Assembly (NCBI RefSeq): GCF_037975245.1 | Contig: NC_092574.1 | Span: forward strand, 2,823,001 to 2,887,000 | Reading direction: 5' to 3' | Origin: Apostichopus japonicus | Lineage: Eukaryota > Echinodermata > Holothuroidea > Aspidochirotida > Stichopodidae | Length of the DNA: 64,000 nt | Notes under the pieces: model-generated | The model's database searches: none | Told to the model about the DNA's origin: nothing | Seen by the model: only the letters and a program-made list of their open reading frames with translations | Shown here: positions 30,701-40,489 of the stretch, one piece after another | Layout of the letters: each line of letters opens with the position of its first letter | How positions within the stretch are numbered: the first letter of the stretch is position 1 | Translations under genes and position numbers: made by a program

Positions 30701-32390
30701 TCATCGGTACCGCAGATTCTGTTGATCGGTACCGCACATTCTATTGATCGGTACCGAACATTCTATTGATCGGTACCGATCATTCGATTTATCGGTACCG
30801 CACATTCGTTTGTTCGGAACCGCACATTCGATTTATCGGTTCCGCTCATTCGATTGTTCGGTACCGCACATTCTAATGATCGGTACCGAACATTCGATTG
30901 TTCGATTGTTCGGTACCGCACATTCGATTGATCGGTTCCGCCCATTCGATTGTTAGGTACAGCAAATTCGATTGTTCGGTACCGCACATTATATTGTTTG
31001 GTACAGCACATTCGATTGTTCGGTACCGCAAATTCGATTTATCTGTACCGCACTTTATATTGATCGGTACCACACATTTGTTTGATCGGTATCGCACATT
31101 CGTTTTATCGGTACCGCACATTCTATTGATCGATACCGCATATTCGATTGATCGGTAGCGAACATTCTTTTGATCGGTACCGCACATTCGATTTATCGGT
31201 ACCGCACATTATATTGATCGGTACAACACATTTGTTTTATCGGTATCGCACATTCTATTGTTCGGTTGTTCGGAACCGCACATTCGATTTATCGGTTCCG
31301 CTCATTCGATTGTTCGGTACAGCACATTCTATTGATCGGTACCGAACATTCGATTGTTCGATTATTTGGTACCGCACATTCCATTGATTGGTACCGCACA
31401 TTCGATTTATCATTACCGCATATTATATTGTTCGGTACAGCACATTCGATTGTTCGGTACAGCACATTTGATTTATCGGTACCGCACATTATATTGATCG
31501 GTACCACACATTTGTTTTATCGGTATCGCACATTCGATTGTTCGGAACCGCACATTCGATTTATCGATACCGCTCATTCCATTGGTCGGTACCGCACATT
31601 CGTTTTATCGGGACCGCACATTCGATTAATCGGTACCGCACATTCGATTTATCGATACCGCACATTCGTTCAATCGGTACCGCACATTCGTTTTATTGGT
31701 ACCGCACATTCTATTTATCGGCACCCCACATTCTTTTGATCGGTACCGCACATTCTATTTATCGATACCGAACATTCTATTGTTCGGAACCGCACATTCG
31801 ATTTATCGGTTCCGCTCATTCGATTGTTCGGTACAGCACATTATATTGATCGGTACCGAACATTCAATTGTTCGATTATTCGGTACCGCACATTCCATTG
31901 ATTGGTACAGCACGTTCGATTTATAATTACCGCATATTATATTGTTCGGTACAGCATATTCGATTGTTCGGTACAGCACATTCGATTTATTGGTACCGCA
32001 CATTATATTCATCGGTACCACACATTTGTTTTATCGGTATCGCACATTCGATTGTTCGGAACCGCACATTCGATTGATCGGTACCGCACATTATATTGAT
32101 CGGTACCACACATTTTTTTTATCGGTATCGCACATTCGATTGTTCGGAACCGCACATTATATTGTTTGGTAGAGCACATTCGATTGTTGGGTACCGCAAA
32201 TTCGTTTTATCGGTACCGCACATTCGATTGATCGGTACCACACATTTGTTTTATCGGTATCGCACATTCGTTTTATCGGTACCGCACATTCGATTGATCG
32301 GTACCGCACATTTGATTGTCGGTACCGCACATTCTATTGATCGGTACCGCACATTCGATTGATCGGTACCTCACATTAGACTGATAGGTA
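27759..32390. repeat. Higher-order repeats next to the retrotransposon (558 and 2,435 bp offsets)
   Basis: The block at 27759-28073 recurs at 30194-30508 (offset 2,435 bp). The block at 28331-28543 recurs at 28889-29101 (offset 558 bp) and again near 30744-30956. Sequence from about 30883 to 32330 is repeated on the far side of the retrotransposon at about 52441-53888. The element therefore landed inside an existing higher-order array. Confidence 0.8.
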
Positions 32391-32967
32391 CCGAGCTTTC
32401 GATTTATCGGTACCGCACATTCGTTTCATCGGTACCGCACATTCTATTTATCGGTACCGCACATTCTATTGATCGGTACCACACATTCGATTTATCGATA
32501 CCGCACATTCGTTCAATAGGTACCTCACATTCGTTTTATCGGTACCGCACATTCGATTTATGGGTACCGCACATTCTATTGATCGGTACCGAACATTCTT
32601 TTGATCGGTACCGCACATTCGATTTATCGGTACCGCACATTATATTGATCGGTACAACACATTTGTTTTATCGGTATCGCACATTCTATTGTTCGGTTGT
32701 TCGGCACCGCACATTCGATTTATCGATACCGCACATTCGTTCAATCGGTACCGCACATTCGTTTCATCGGTACCGCAGATTCTGTTGATCGGTACCGCAC
32801 ATTCTATTGATCGGTACCGCACATTCGATTGATCGGTACCGAACATTCTATTGATCGGTACCGATCATTCGATTTATCGGTACCGCACATTCGTTTGTTC
32901 GGAACCGCACATTCGATTTATCGGTTCCGCTCATTCGATTGTTCGGTACCGCACATTCTAATGATCG

Positions 32968-32972
32968 GTACC
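32968..32972. repeat. Left target-site duplication GTACC
   Basis: GTACC directly precedes the left LTR and is repeated directly after the right LTR at 52441-52445. It is part of the satellite core CGGTACCG. Confidence 0.92.
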
Positions 32973-33961
32973 TGTCACAACTTCCGTGGGATAAAACAAA
33001 ATGGCACCTTCTAGCGCCTCCTCTGTTGCGACCCCGGGTTTTTCCTTTGGCCTTCAAGGCCGATAAAAATAAAAGTTTTAGATAGATTCAGGGAAGTAAA
33101 CTCAAAGGACCAAAAGACTACTGAGATGTTTCTGAAAGTTAACAAAACGATATATTTACAATGATACGATCTCTACTGATTTGTACAAGGATTATTGGTA
33201 CTAGAAATTTGGAATATTACAGACAGATTTTACAATATTATACGGCCGTTAAATTTTTAAAAGATTACTTAACTTATCTTACGCGGCGCGTGCCGGCTCT
33301 CGGTTCCTTTCGTAGCTGTTCTGACCTCCTTGCGTCACCAACAACGATGTCGGGATTAGGCTCCCTCGTAGGCTGGTATCCCGTGACTTGGTCAGGAGCA
33401 AAACCGTTCCCCGCTGGTCCAATTCGACTCAACGTTTGTATCCCAAGGATGGCTTCCTCCTGGGTGAACTCCGAAAAACTCTGCCGAAGTCACGCCTGTC
33501 CCGGTTAAACGACGCACCAATCTAATAAACAAACAGTCCACCGGTTCCTCCGTCCGTCGTCTCGATTATTCTTTTATCTCAGATGAATTTCTTTTTACAA
33601 TAGATCGGAAAACTCTGAACTAAACTCCTCATCACCGAAAATATCTCTTCTTATATATAGCCGGGTTTAATCTCCCGAAAGTTCTTTTCCCGGAATCCTG
33701 ACGGAAAAACATCGAGAATCATCCATGTCTCGAAGATACGACTGATAGTTCAACGTTCATTGGTCGACGATATCCGGTCACCTGCTAAAAATAACTTCCC
33801 GTATGGTCTGGGAATTTGTACTCGCTAATACCGAATAGCGCCATCATTTCTCGACGCTTCCAGAAAAAACGCACAAGTTGTCAGTCACGACGAGTGACCT
33901 ACTTATCACCCTGACCAGCATATACTGAATACACGTACAATGAATAAAGTCGTTCGTGACA
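32973..33961 (-). repeat. Left LTR (3' LTR in the element's sense)
   Basis: This 989-bp LTR has TG...CA ends and is almost identical to 51452-52440. A TATA-like stretch in minus-strand sense lies at 33651-33660. A 115-codon plus-strand open frame (33161-33508) is shared by all three LTRs but has no recognisable domain. Confidence 0.95.
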
Positions 33962-33965
33962 ATTA

Positions 33966-33977
33966 CTCCCCCTTTAA
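33966..33977 (-). promoter_or_regulatory. Polypurine tract
   Basis: On the minus strand this reads TTAAAGGGGGAG, four bases from the 3' LTR. Position and purine run fit the plus-strand primer site of an LTR retrotransposon. Confidence 0.75.
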
Positions 33978-34227
33978 GATAAATATTTTAAATATTTCAT
34001 CTATAAATGGACGTGTATGCAACTTTAAATTAAACATAACTAATGAATATTGATAACCATCTTAAAATACTCAAACTAACAATCCCATAAATGTCAAATT
34101 CTATAAACTATAAACAATTCTATAATCCGACAAAACTATGTCAATCATAAATGTATGATAGCATAACAACAATCAATAGTGTTACAATTAACACATCTAC
34201 ATCTGATTAAATGAATGAATAACCCGC
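33978..34227 (-). other. 3' untranslated stretch of the Gmr1-like element
   Basis: AT-rich sequence between the RNase H stop and the polypurine tract. I see no open frame or structure of note. Confidence 0.6.
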
Positions 34228-34554
34228 TTACATTCGGCTCATATAATCTGCACCAACATTGTACTTTCCTTTGATTGATTCTAGTCTGAATCTATACTCT
34301 TGTAGTACTAATGCCCATCTCATAATTCTTGAGTTCAGCAACTTCGCTCTATTTAAATAAGTGAGTGGTTCGTGATCAGTCTGTAAGACGAACTCACTTC
34401 CGTACAGATATACATGGAATTTCTGTACTGCCCAAACTAATCCTAGGCATTCTCTCTCAATCACTGAATAATTTCTTTCCCTCTCCAATAACTTTCTACT
34501 AGCATACGCTACTGGAAAAAAACTCTCCTTCATGTTCCTGTAGTAGGACCGCAC
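34228..34554 (-). CDS. pol: RNase H end of pol (frame-broken)
   Basis: C-terminal part of pol, open for 108 codons in a frame different from the reverse transcriptase just upstream. It carries the gypsy RNase H core: FFPVAYASRKL, then ERECLGLVWAV with the conserved Glu, then the motif around LQTDHEPL with the conserved Asp, and it ends GADYMSRM. The first catalytic Asp (in LRTDASDVGIG) is at the end of the preceding frame. The two frames meet at a run of seven A (plus strand, about 34510-34516), so one extra base in that homopolymer explains the shift. The initiator at 34554 is not a real start. The frame shift may be a genuine mutation or an uncorrected sequencing error. Confidence 0.85.
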   Translation of the reverse strand: MRSYYRNMKESFFPVAYASRKLLERERNYSVIERECLGLVWAVQKFHVYLYGSEFVLQTDHEPLTYLNRAKLLNSRIMRWALVLQEYRFRLESIKGKYNVGADYMSRM

Positions 34555-35686
34555 CTATCCCTACATCGGATGCATCGGTCCTCAGAACAAATTGCTTATT
34601 TACATCAGGAAGCCTGAGAAGGGGTGGACTAATAAGCGCTCGCTTCAGATCATTGAACGCCTTGTCCTGGGCGCTTCCCCAAATCACTCTATTGGGTGAA
34701 CCCTTCCTCGTCAGGTCCGACAGTGGGGCAACTAGTGCAGAGTAGTTTGGTATATAGTCTCTGTAATACCCCGTGAGACCAAGAAACGACCTGACTTGGG
34801 TTTTCGTCTCGGGTTTTGGAGCGTTTTTGATTTTATCAAGGGTACTCTGCTTCGGGCCCAACTTCCCGTTTCCAACTGTGTGGCCCAAGAACTCCAATTT
34901 AGTGAACCCTATTTCACACTTACTCGGACGAGCTGTCAGTCCGCTCTCTCTCAACGTCTGAAACAACAACTCCAAACACTCTACATGCTCATCCCATGTC
35001 TCGGTATGAATCAAAATATCATCCAGATAATTGACAACATTTGGCACATCCCTCAAAATGGTTCTCATTAACCTAGTGAAAACTGCCGGTGCCCCAACCA
35101 ATCCAAAGGGCATCGTTTTAAATTGCCATAACCCATCTGGTGTCACAAAGGCAGTCTTCTCTTTTGCTGACTGTGTCATTTCAACCTGCCAATATCCCTT
35201 CGTTAGATCGATTCGACTGAAGTACTTGTCATTCGACAATTCCGAGAATATCTCTGTCATGGTTTGCATAGGTTCAGCTTCATACGTGGTTACTTTATTG
35301 AGCTTCCTATAATCCACGCAGAATCTCTTCGTACCATCAGGTTTAGGTACCAACACCACAGGTGAACTATAAGGTGAGTTTGAAGGTTCAATGACTCCCA
35401 TGTCAATCATTTTCCTAACTTCCTCTTGTAACGAATCTCGCATCGAGAGTGGTACTGGGTAAGGCTTTGCTTTGATTGGCTTATCAGTAGTTAACTTGAT
35501 GTCACATTTGAGAACATCAGTTTTGCCAGGTACATCAGTCAGGACATCAGTGAACTTGGATAACACTCGTTTAACCTCGTGTGATTGGCCTACACCTAAT
35601 TCGTCATTTACGACAACATCCGATGCCGATTCACTCTGATTAGTCTGCAGCGCAGGCAGTTCGAAACAAACTTTCCTGCTCCTCAT
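34499..35686 (-). CDS. pol: Reverse transcriptase part of pol
   Basis: Gypsy-type reverse transcriptase, 395 codons from the first Met of an open fragment. The frame in fact continues upstream to the CACTA junction at 35709, so this Met is not a true start. Visible motifs are VIEPSNSPYSSPVVLVPK (about residues 98-115), FSRIDLTKGYWQ with catalytic Asp160, the MPFGLVGAP block near 192-200, and YLDD at 220-223 with the two other catalytic aspartates. The connection to RNase H and LRTDASDVGIGAVL follow before the frame is lost near 34510. A second probable frame break lies near 35665. There the plus-one frame from the junction carries an acidic linker (SEDEEQES), while reverse transcriptase continues in the present frame. 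Because the CACTA element sits upstream, no transcript could join this domain to gag and integrase without removing 12.4 kb. Confidence 0.93.
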   Translation of the reverse strand: MRSRKVCFELPALQTNQSESASDVVVNDELGVGQSHEVKRVLSKFTDVLTDVPGKTDVLKCDIKLTTDKPIKAKPYPVPLSMRDSLQEEVRKMIDMGVIEPSNSPYSSPVVLVPKPDGTKRFCVDYRKLNKVTTYEAEPMQTMTEIFSELSNDKYFSRIDLTKGYWQVEMTQSAKEKTAFVTPDGLWQFKTMPFGLVGAPAVFTRLMRTILRDVPNVVNYLDDILIHTETWDEHVECLELLFQTLRESGLTARPSKCEIGFTKLEFLGHTVGNGKLGPKQSTLDKIKNAPKPETKTQVRSFLGLTGYYRDYIPNYSALVAPLSDLTRKGSPNRVIWGSAQDKAFNDLKRALISPPLLRLPDVNKQFVLRTDASDVGIGAVLLQEHEGEFFSSSVC

Positions 35687-35709
35687 CCTCAGACATTGAA
35701 ATGACTGTA

Positions 35710-35724
35710 CACTGAAAAAATATT
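35710..35724 (+). repeat. Left terminal inverted repeat of the CACTA element
   Basis: CACTGAAAAAATATT is the exact inverted complement of 48108-48122. Similarity stops after 15 bp. Confidence 0.9.
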
Positions 35725-36070
35725 GGACGCTTTAGTGAGTTTAAATATGCAGTATGACGAGTAAATGATCGAAACACTCACTTCATATCATAAAGCTACT
35801 CACTTCACATTTATTTGTGAGTGCTTCTAAATACGTGTTTCGGTAAATGCGTTTTATAATACGCTTTTGAGTAATATAATCGAAATACGATCGACTGTAA
35901 TAAATCTATTCACCAAAATAGTAAATATACTCACAATAATTTTTATTTACTCAATCTGAGTAAAGACAAGATCCGTAACAAAGCCGAAATACTCATATGG
36001 AATTTATTTTTAGACAAGTCGTGTTTAACGTTAATATTCATTTGAGTAAAAATACCACTAACTGAGTAGT
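35725..36070 (+). promoter_or_regulatory. Left subterminal repeat region of the CACTA element
   Basis: Dense short motifs in both orientations: GTGAGT, ACTCAC, GAGTAA, TTACTC and TATACTCAC recur many times over about 350 bp. In plant CACTA elements such subterminal motifs are bound by element proteins and are needed for transposition. Applying that role here is inference. Confidence 0.55.
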
Positions 36071-37719
36071 TGTACGCAACCTCGTCGGCATGCGTTTGAA
36101 TTGCCGGGCATGCAGTGGATACAACGACTGAACCATGGAACACAAAAATACCGTAAGTCAAAGATTGTACTTCAAAAAACGGTATAATTACTTACAATTT
36201 CGTAACTGTAGTTCATTATAAGAAACTATAGTCATTTTACTTGAAGTATTCACATGAAAGAAGTTCATCGTCCTCTTAAAATTACGCAAATGAGGAAAAG
36301 TTTTGAATCTGTGATTCACACTGAGCGATCGTCAGGTATAGGCTATGGGCATAAGCAGCATGTGTATGCAGTACGTTAGGCGAAACGTATACGGTATAGG
36401 TAGGCATATACAGTAGGCTAGACGTATATTAAATAATACAGAGGGAGACTGCATACTCGTGGGCTGTACAATGTTGCTGTAGCCTAGGGCCCTAGGCCAA
36501 CGGTAACTCCGCCAATAAATGTGGATAAAGATAGTCGTTCTGTTTCATGTGGATTATATTATGTTATGCTGCCCTTAGTAGACCAGTTAGTACAGTAGAA
36601 TAGTTTGACTAAAGTGAAGTTAGGCCAAACTGTGTACAGTAAATATGTTGATGAATGTCACCAAATTGTTTAGTCGGCTAACAATATTAATACCTTTTAT
36701 GTTTGCATTTTGGAGTTGAAACCTTGGCTAAATTTTGTACAGGAAGTTCTGGGGTGCCGAGTTGCAGTGCATATATCACCATTAATTAGTATAAATAGTA
36801 AATAGGCCTAGTCCTAATCATGGCATCATCGACATTATCAGATGGTTAGTTTAAATTTATTAATTTTTTTTTTATTCCTTGTTAAAGGCATCTACAGTAG
36901 GCCTATGCGTTGGTGATGGCGTGTGTGACGCTTTGGCTTGTAAACATTGATATAACTAAAACTTGCTGGTAATTTAAACTTGGTATACAGTAGGTAGCCC
37001 TTTGTAACTGTAGACAGTCCCTCTTGGTTTTCATGGAGGTCAAAGGTCATTAGTCCAAGGTCAACATGTGTCTAAGTATGAAGGCCTGCAGCTAGTATAT
37101 ATGCATTGATCAGTGCAAGACCAATGCACATCTATCTGGTCAGCAATGGGAAAGGTTGAAAATCTTGTATCCAATTTTTCTTTTTATACTTGCAAGGAAT
37201 CACAAAGTCATGTGACATTCTTGTTTTTAAACATTCAAAATGTTTCATAATAATGCATGCTGGTGACCTGCCAGTGCCAGCAGTGTAACAGGAATTTTCC
37301 TCAAATAAAGAACTTTTCACTGCCTTTTATTAGCAATGCACACTAACATGACCTAGATTGACCCTTACGTCTCTCAAATACAGAAACCACCCTATAGGAG
37401 ACCAAGATCCTTTGGTGATATATTTCAGGTTATATAGGTTTTAAGCACTATATTCGGAAAAATGTCCACTGCAATATAACCAATAGAAGGGTAATTTTAC
37501 AGTTTTAATCAACAGATTATATAATATAAATTTTGTCAATCATTCATATGAAATTACGCTTTTTGCTCAGTTGGTATATCTGGGTACTACTCCAGAAATG
37601 TCATCATCACTGCACAAAAACCATTCATCCAAGTTTTTACCTTTTCTGGTGACCTCTCAGGCCTTGCAATATTTTATATAATTTCTGTTTCATTTTACAG
37701 TTTATCAACCAGCATCCTG
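36071..37719 (+). other. 5' non-coding region of the CACTA transposase gene
   Basis: About 1.65 kb of AT-rich non-coding sequence. A good 3' splice site (CATTTTACAG, ending about 37700) lies just before the transposase ATG, so an untranslated first exon upstream is likely. I could not place its 5' end. A dispersed motif TTCATGGAGGTCAAAGGTCA at about 37030-37049 recurs at 43102-43121. Confidence 0.45.
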
Positions 37720-40224
37720 ATGGCGTCTGGAAGAAAACGTATTAGAAGCACTGAAGGTAGTAATGCACAGGCATCTGAAGTAGAGGTATACCTCTGCCAC
37801 AGGTGTGACTCTTATCAAACTAACAAATTTAGCTACTTGCTGAAACACTTACAGGATGTGCATTCATCTGAGCCTAGCTTTACTGTAAGATGTGGCATTG
37901 CCAATTGTGAAAAAACCTACACAAAACTTAACTCCTACCTCTGTCACATAAGAAGAGTCCATGGGTATGCACAAGTACCAGATGAAGTACAACATATATG
38001 TGATGTGGTTAATACCATTGGCAATACTGTTGATGCACAGCCAGTGCCAAATGAGGATATCAGTGAAACAATATCTGATACAAGCAATGAAACCATTCAG
38101 CGTAATCTAGCCATCATGATTCTAAAATGGTGTGAGAAGTATCAATTGCCAAAAACATGTCTTAATAATCTCCTAGAAGATGTTTCTGTCATTGTTTCAA
38201 CCCATCAAAGGGAACAACTGAACAAAGTTAAAAAATGCTTACAAGCAAGTGATATTAATGTTGATGAGATCCCTGCATTACAAGAACTATTAAATGAAAT
38301 CACTTCCAAATCAGTATTTGAATCTTTGCAAACAGAAGCCAAGCAACTTTCTTACTTCAAAAGTAATTTCTACTTAGTAGAACCAATTGAACTAGTGATT
38401 GGTCAAGACGAACGAGGAAAAGAAGAAACTTTTCAGTATATTCCAATTCTTGACACGATAAAGTCCTTATTGCAACATGAAGACATATTTGCACAAGTTA
38501 TGAATTCACATGAAACTTGCCAGGATGGAGTACTGTCTAACTACTGTGATGGAAAGTTCTACAAAACCAATAGGTTATTTAATTCTGATGTTAAGACACT
38601 GCAAATATGTCTTTACAATGACGACTTTGAGGTTTGCAACCCAATTGGCACATTTAGAAAAAAACAGAAATTAAACAGCATGTACTTCTTTCTTGGGAAT
38701 ATAGAACCTAAGTATCGTTCGAAACTGCATGTGATTCAGTTAGCATGGCTGTGCAAAACTATATATGTGCAAAAGTATGGTTTTGCAAAGCTAAGTGAAT
38801 ACTTAATCAGAGATCTTCAGGTATTAGAGGAAGAAGGTATCAGTATCTGGAGAAACAATTGTCTGTATCAATTCAAAGGTACAGTTTCCATGATTGTGGC
38901 TGATAACCTTGGAAGCCATTCCATTGGTGGTTATTTTGAATCCTTCACAGCTAACAGGATTTGCAGATTCTGCATGTGTACCTATAAGAATTTGAAGGAA
39001 TTGCATCTCAAAACTGATTTCCTGCACAGAAGTGAAGAGCTGTATAACAGGCATCTGGAATTGATTCAGAATGACCAGAGTCTCAGTTCAGTGTATGGAA
39101 TAAAGCAAGAATGTCGCTTTAATAGCTTGTCTTTCTTCCATGTAACTACTGGACTACCTTCAGATCCAATGCATGACCTTCTTGAGGGTGTATGTCCACT
39201 TGTTTGGAGCAAAGTGTTGAGTCATTTTATACATACAAACAAAATACATTTGTCATCATTTAACCAGAGGCTTGCATTATTTGAACACAAAGGCAGTGAT
39301 AAAAACAAAAAGCCAACTCCCCTTAGTTGGGCTTCTGGCACAGTTGCTATTAAACAGACAGCAGCACAGATGTCATGCTTCATGAGGACGGCTTTGTATC
39401 TATTAGGAGATATAATACCAGAAAGAGATACGCATTGGCAACTCCTGCTTTATTTGGCTGGAATATGTGAACTTACATTTGCCCCAGTACATAATGTCCA
39501 GTCACTGTCTTACTTGCATGGCCTAGTAAAGGACTTCCTTGAACTCTACCTTGACATATTTAGGAATGGATTAACCCCTAAAATGCACTTTCTTACCCAC
39601 TATGGTGAACACATTGCAAACTTTGGTCCACTTTCTGCCTGCTCATGTATGCGATTTGAGTCGAAACATGGTTACTTTAAAAAATTAGCAAGGAAGACGA
39701 TGAACATGAAAAACCTTGCCATGACTTTAGCAAGGCGCCATCAGCTTTTACAGTGTTTTTATAGTACATCTGCATTTTTCCTTGAAGAAAGTAACACCAC
39801 CTCTACAGGTGGTAATGTTGTTGACATTAGCTGTTACAAAGAGAAAGTTAAGCATGTGATACAGAATGGCTTAAATCTTGGACCACAGCAGCAAGTATTT
39901 AGGGCTGAATCAGTTACAATCAATGGTGTTACCTATCACAAAAAAGCAGTTCTGATTACTGGGTATGATGATACATTCCTCCAGTTCAGTCTTATAGGTG
40001 GCATCTTTCTCAAGTCTGGAAAAACATATTTCTTAGTTTCCCAACTAGACACACTGTATTTTTCAGAACATTATCATAGTTATGTTGTTAAACCAGATCC
40101 TCATGGGTTGTATGTATTGCTTCAAGTACATGATCTGCTTGATCCTTTGCCTTTGCAATTTTGTATTTGTAAAGTCGGTATGTGTGTTGCTACAAAGTAC
40201 AGACTGTTGTCAGAATTTACATAA
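37720..40224 (+). CDS. CMC/EnSpm-like transposase with two N-terminal zinc fingers
   Basis: An 834-codon uninterrupted frame starting ATGGCGTCTGG. Two C2H2-type fingers lie at the N terminus: C26, C29, H43, H48 and C58, C63, H76, H81; these could bind the element's DNA. The middle and C-terminal parts resemble large animal transposase-like proteins of the CACTA group. Features include NDDFEVCNPIG (D301/D302, candidate first catalytic Asp) and VADNLGSHS (D395, candidate second). They are followed by the cysteine pair C415-x2-C418, the motif DPMHDLLEG (482-490) and MRFESKH (644-650), which holds a candidate catalytic Glu647. The cysteine insertion and the DxMH motif are what I rely on for the CMC assignment; exact catalytic residues need an alignment. 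No frameshift or stop interrupts it. The last 16 codons may be replaced by splicing to a second coding exon (40252-40487). The terminal repeats of the same element support the assignment. Confidence 0.82.
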   Translation: MASGRKRIRSTEGSNAQASEVEVYLCHRCDSYQTNKFSYLLKHLQDVHSSEPSFTVRCGIANCEKTYTKLNSYLCHIRRVHGYAQVPDEVQHICDVVNTIGNTVDAQPVPNEDISETISDTSNETIQRNLAIMILKWCEKYQLPKTCLNNLLEDVSVIVSTHQREQLNKVKKCLQASDINVDEIPALQELLNEITSKSVFESLQTEAKQLSYFKSNFYLVEPIELVIGQDERGKEETFQYIPILDTIKSLLQHEDIFAQVMNSHETCQDGVLSNYCDGKFYKTNRLFNSDVKTLQICLYNDDFEVCNPIGTFRKKQKLNSMYFFLGNIEPKYRSKLHVIQLAWLCKTIYVQKYGFAKLSEYLIRDLQVLEEEGISIWRNNCLYQFKGTVSMIVADNLGSHSIGGYFESFTANRICRFCMCTYKNLKELHLKTDFLHRSEELYNRHLELIQNDQSLSSVYGIKQECRFNSLSFFHVTTGLPSDPMHDLLEGVCPLVWSKVLSHFIHTNKIHLSSFNQRLALFEHKGSDKNKKPTPLSWASGTVAIKQTAAQMSCFMRTALYLLGDIIPERDTHWQLLLYLAGICELTFAPVHNVQSLSYLHGLVKDFLELYLDIFRNGLTPKMHFLTHYGEHIANFGPLSACSCMRFESKHGYFKKLARKTMNMKNLAMTLARRHQLLQCFYSTSAFFLEESNTTSTGGNVVDISCYKEKVKHVIQNGLNLGPQQQVFRAESVTINGVTYHKKAVLITGYDDTFLQFSLIGGIFLKSGKTYFLVSQLDTLYFSEHYHSYVVKPDPHGLYVLLQVHDLLDPLPLQFCICKVGMCVATKYRLLSEFT

Positions 40225-40251
40225 ACTAAGATTGATCTATTTGACTTACAG

Positions 40252-40487
40252 GTGTACTGCCAGCTGTCCAAAACATCTCTTTTGCAATTTCATTCGCTGA
40301 AGGTGGACAGTTTGTCAAAGCCCTAGATTTGTGTGGCTCACGATATGATGTAACCGACACTATAGTATGTGAAAGTCAAGCAATTGTATTTTTTTCGCTT
40401 CTTGGATTTCTTGCTGTAGTGAATGAGGCTTTCAGACAGTCATGGGATGTTCATGTACATGTAGTTAACAATTCAAACTTTCAGTAA
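40252..40487 (+). CDS. Possible spliced C-terminal exon of the transposase
   Basis: A GTATGT donor at 40178 and a pyrimidine-rich TTGACTTACAG acceptor ending at 40251 define a 74-bp intron. Removing it keeps the transposase frame and continues it for 77 more codons through 40487 (TAA). This would replace the unspliced ending at 40224 and give a protein of about 897 aa. The stop is separated by only two bases from the ATG of the second gene at 40490. I recognise no domain in the extension. It is a chance-possible open stretch, but the strong splice sites and frame match make it plausible. Confidence 0.4.
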
Positions 40488-40489
40488 AC

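Larger units (their letters stand above)
1051..32972. repeat. 22-bp KpnI-core satellite array, left block
   Basis: About 1,450 head-to-tail units of 22 bp. The usual unit starts CGGTACCGCACATT and continues CGATTGAT. Common variants change the last bases to TTTAT or TTGTT, the start to GGTATCG, GGTACAG or GGAACCG, or CGATT to CTATT or CGTTT. The CGGTACCG core is a perfect 8-bp palindrome containing the KpnI/Acc65I site GGTACC. A minority of units are lengthened by an extra 8-bp ATTGTTCG. All units lie in one orientation. Units near 1-6 kb vary most. From about 17 kb rightwards, the subfamily with ATTATATTGATCGGTACCACAC and GTTCGGAACCG variants dominates. No gene, RNA or other element is visible here except the small insert at 14384-14526 and its copy. 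Confidence 0.97.

Noticed and set aside
1388-32800. Numerous 60-207-codon open frames across the satellite, on both strands, with repeating peptides such as GTAHSIDRYRTFDLSVPHIR
   Set aside because: Three 22-bp units make 66 bp, so any frame shows a 22-residue repeat. Frames end wherever a TTGAT or TTTAT variant falls in the wrong phase. They overlap on both strands, have no consistent start or length, and follow the satellite phase exactly.
1051-32972. CRISPR array
   Set aside because: There are no unique spacers between repeats; the units are contiguous, similar 22-mers. The context is eukaryotic.
34773-35312. Plus-strand open frames of 62-93 codons
   Set aside because: They are shadows of the minus-strand reverse transcriptase.
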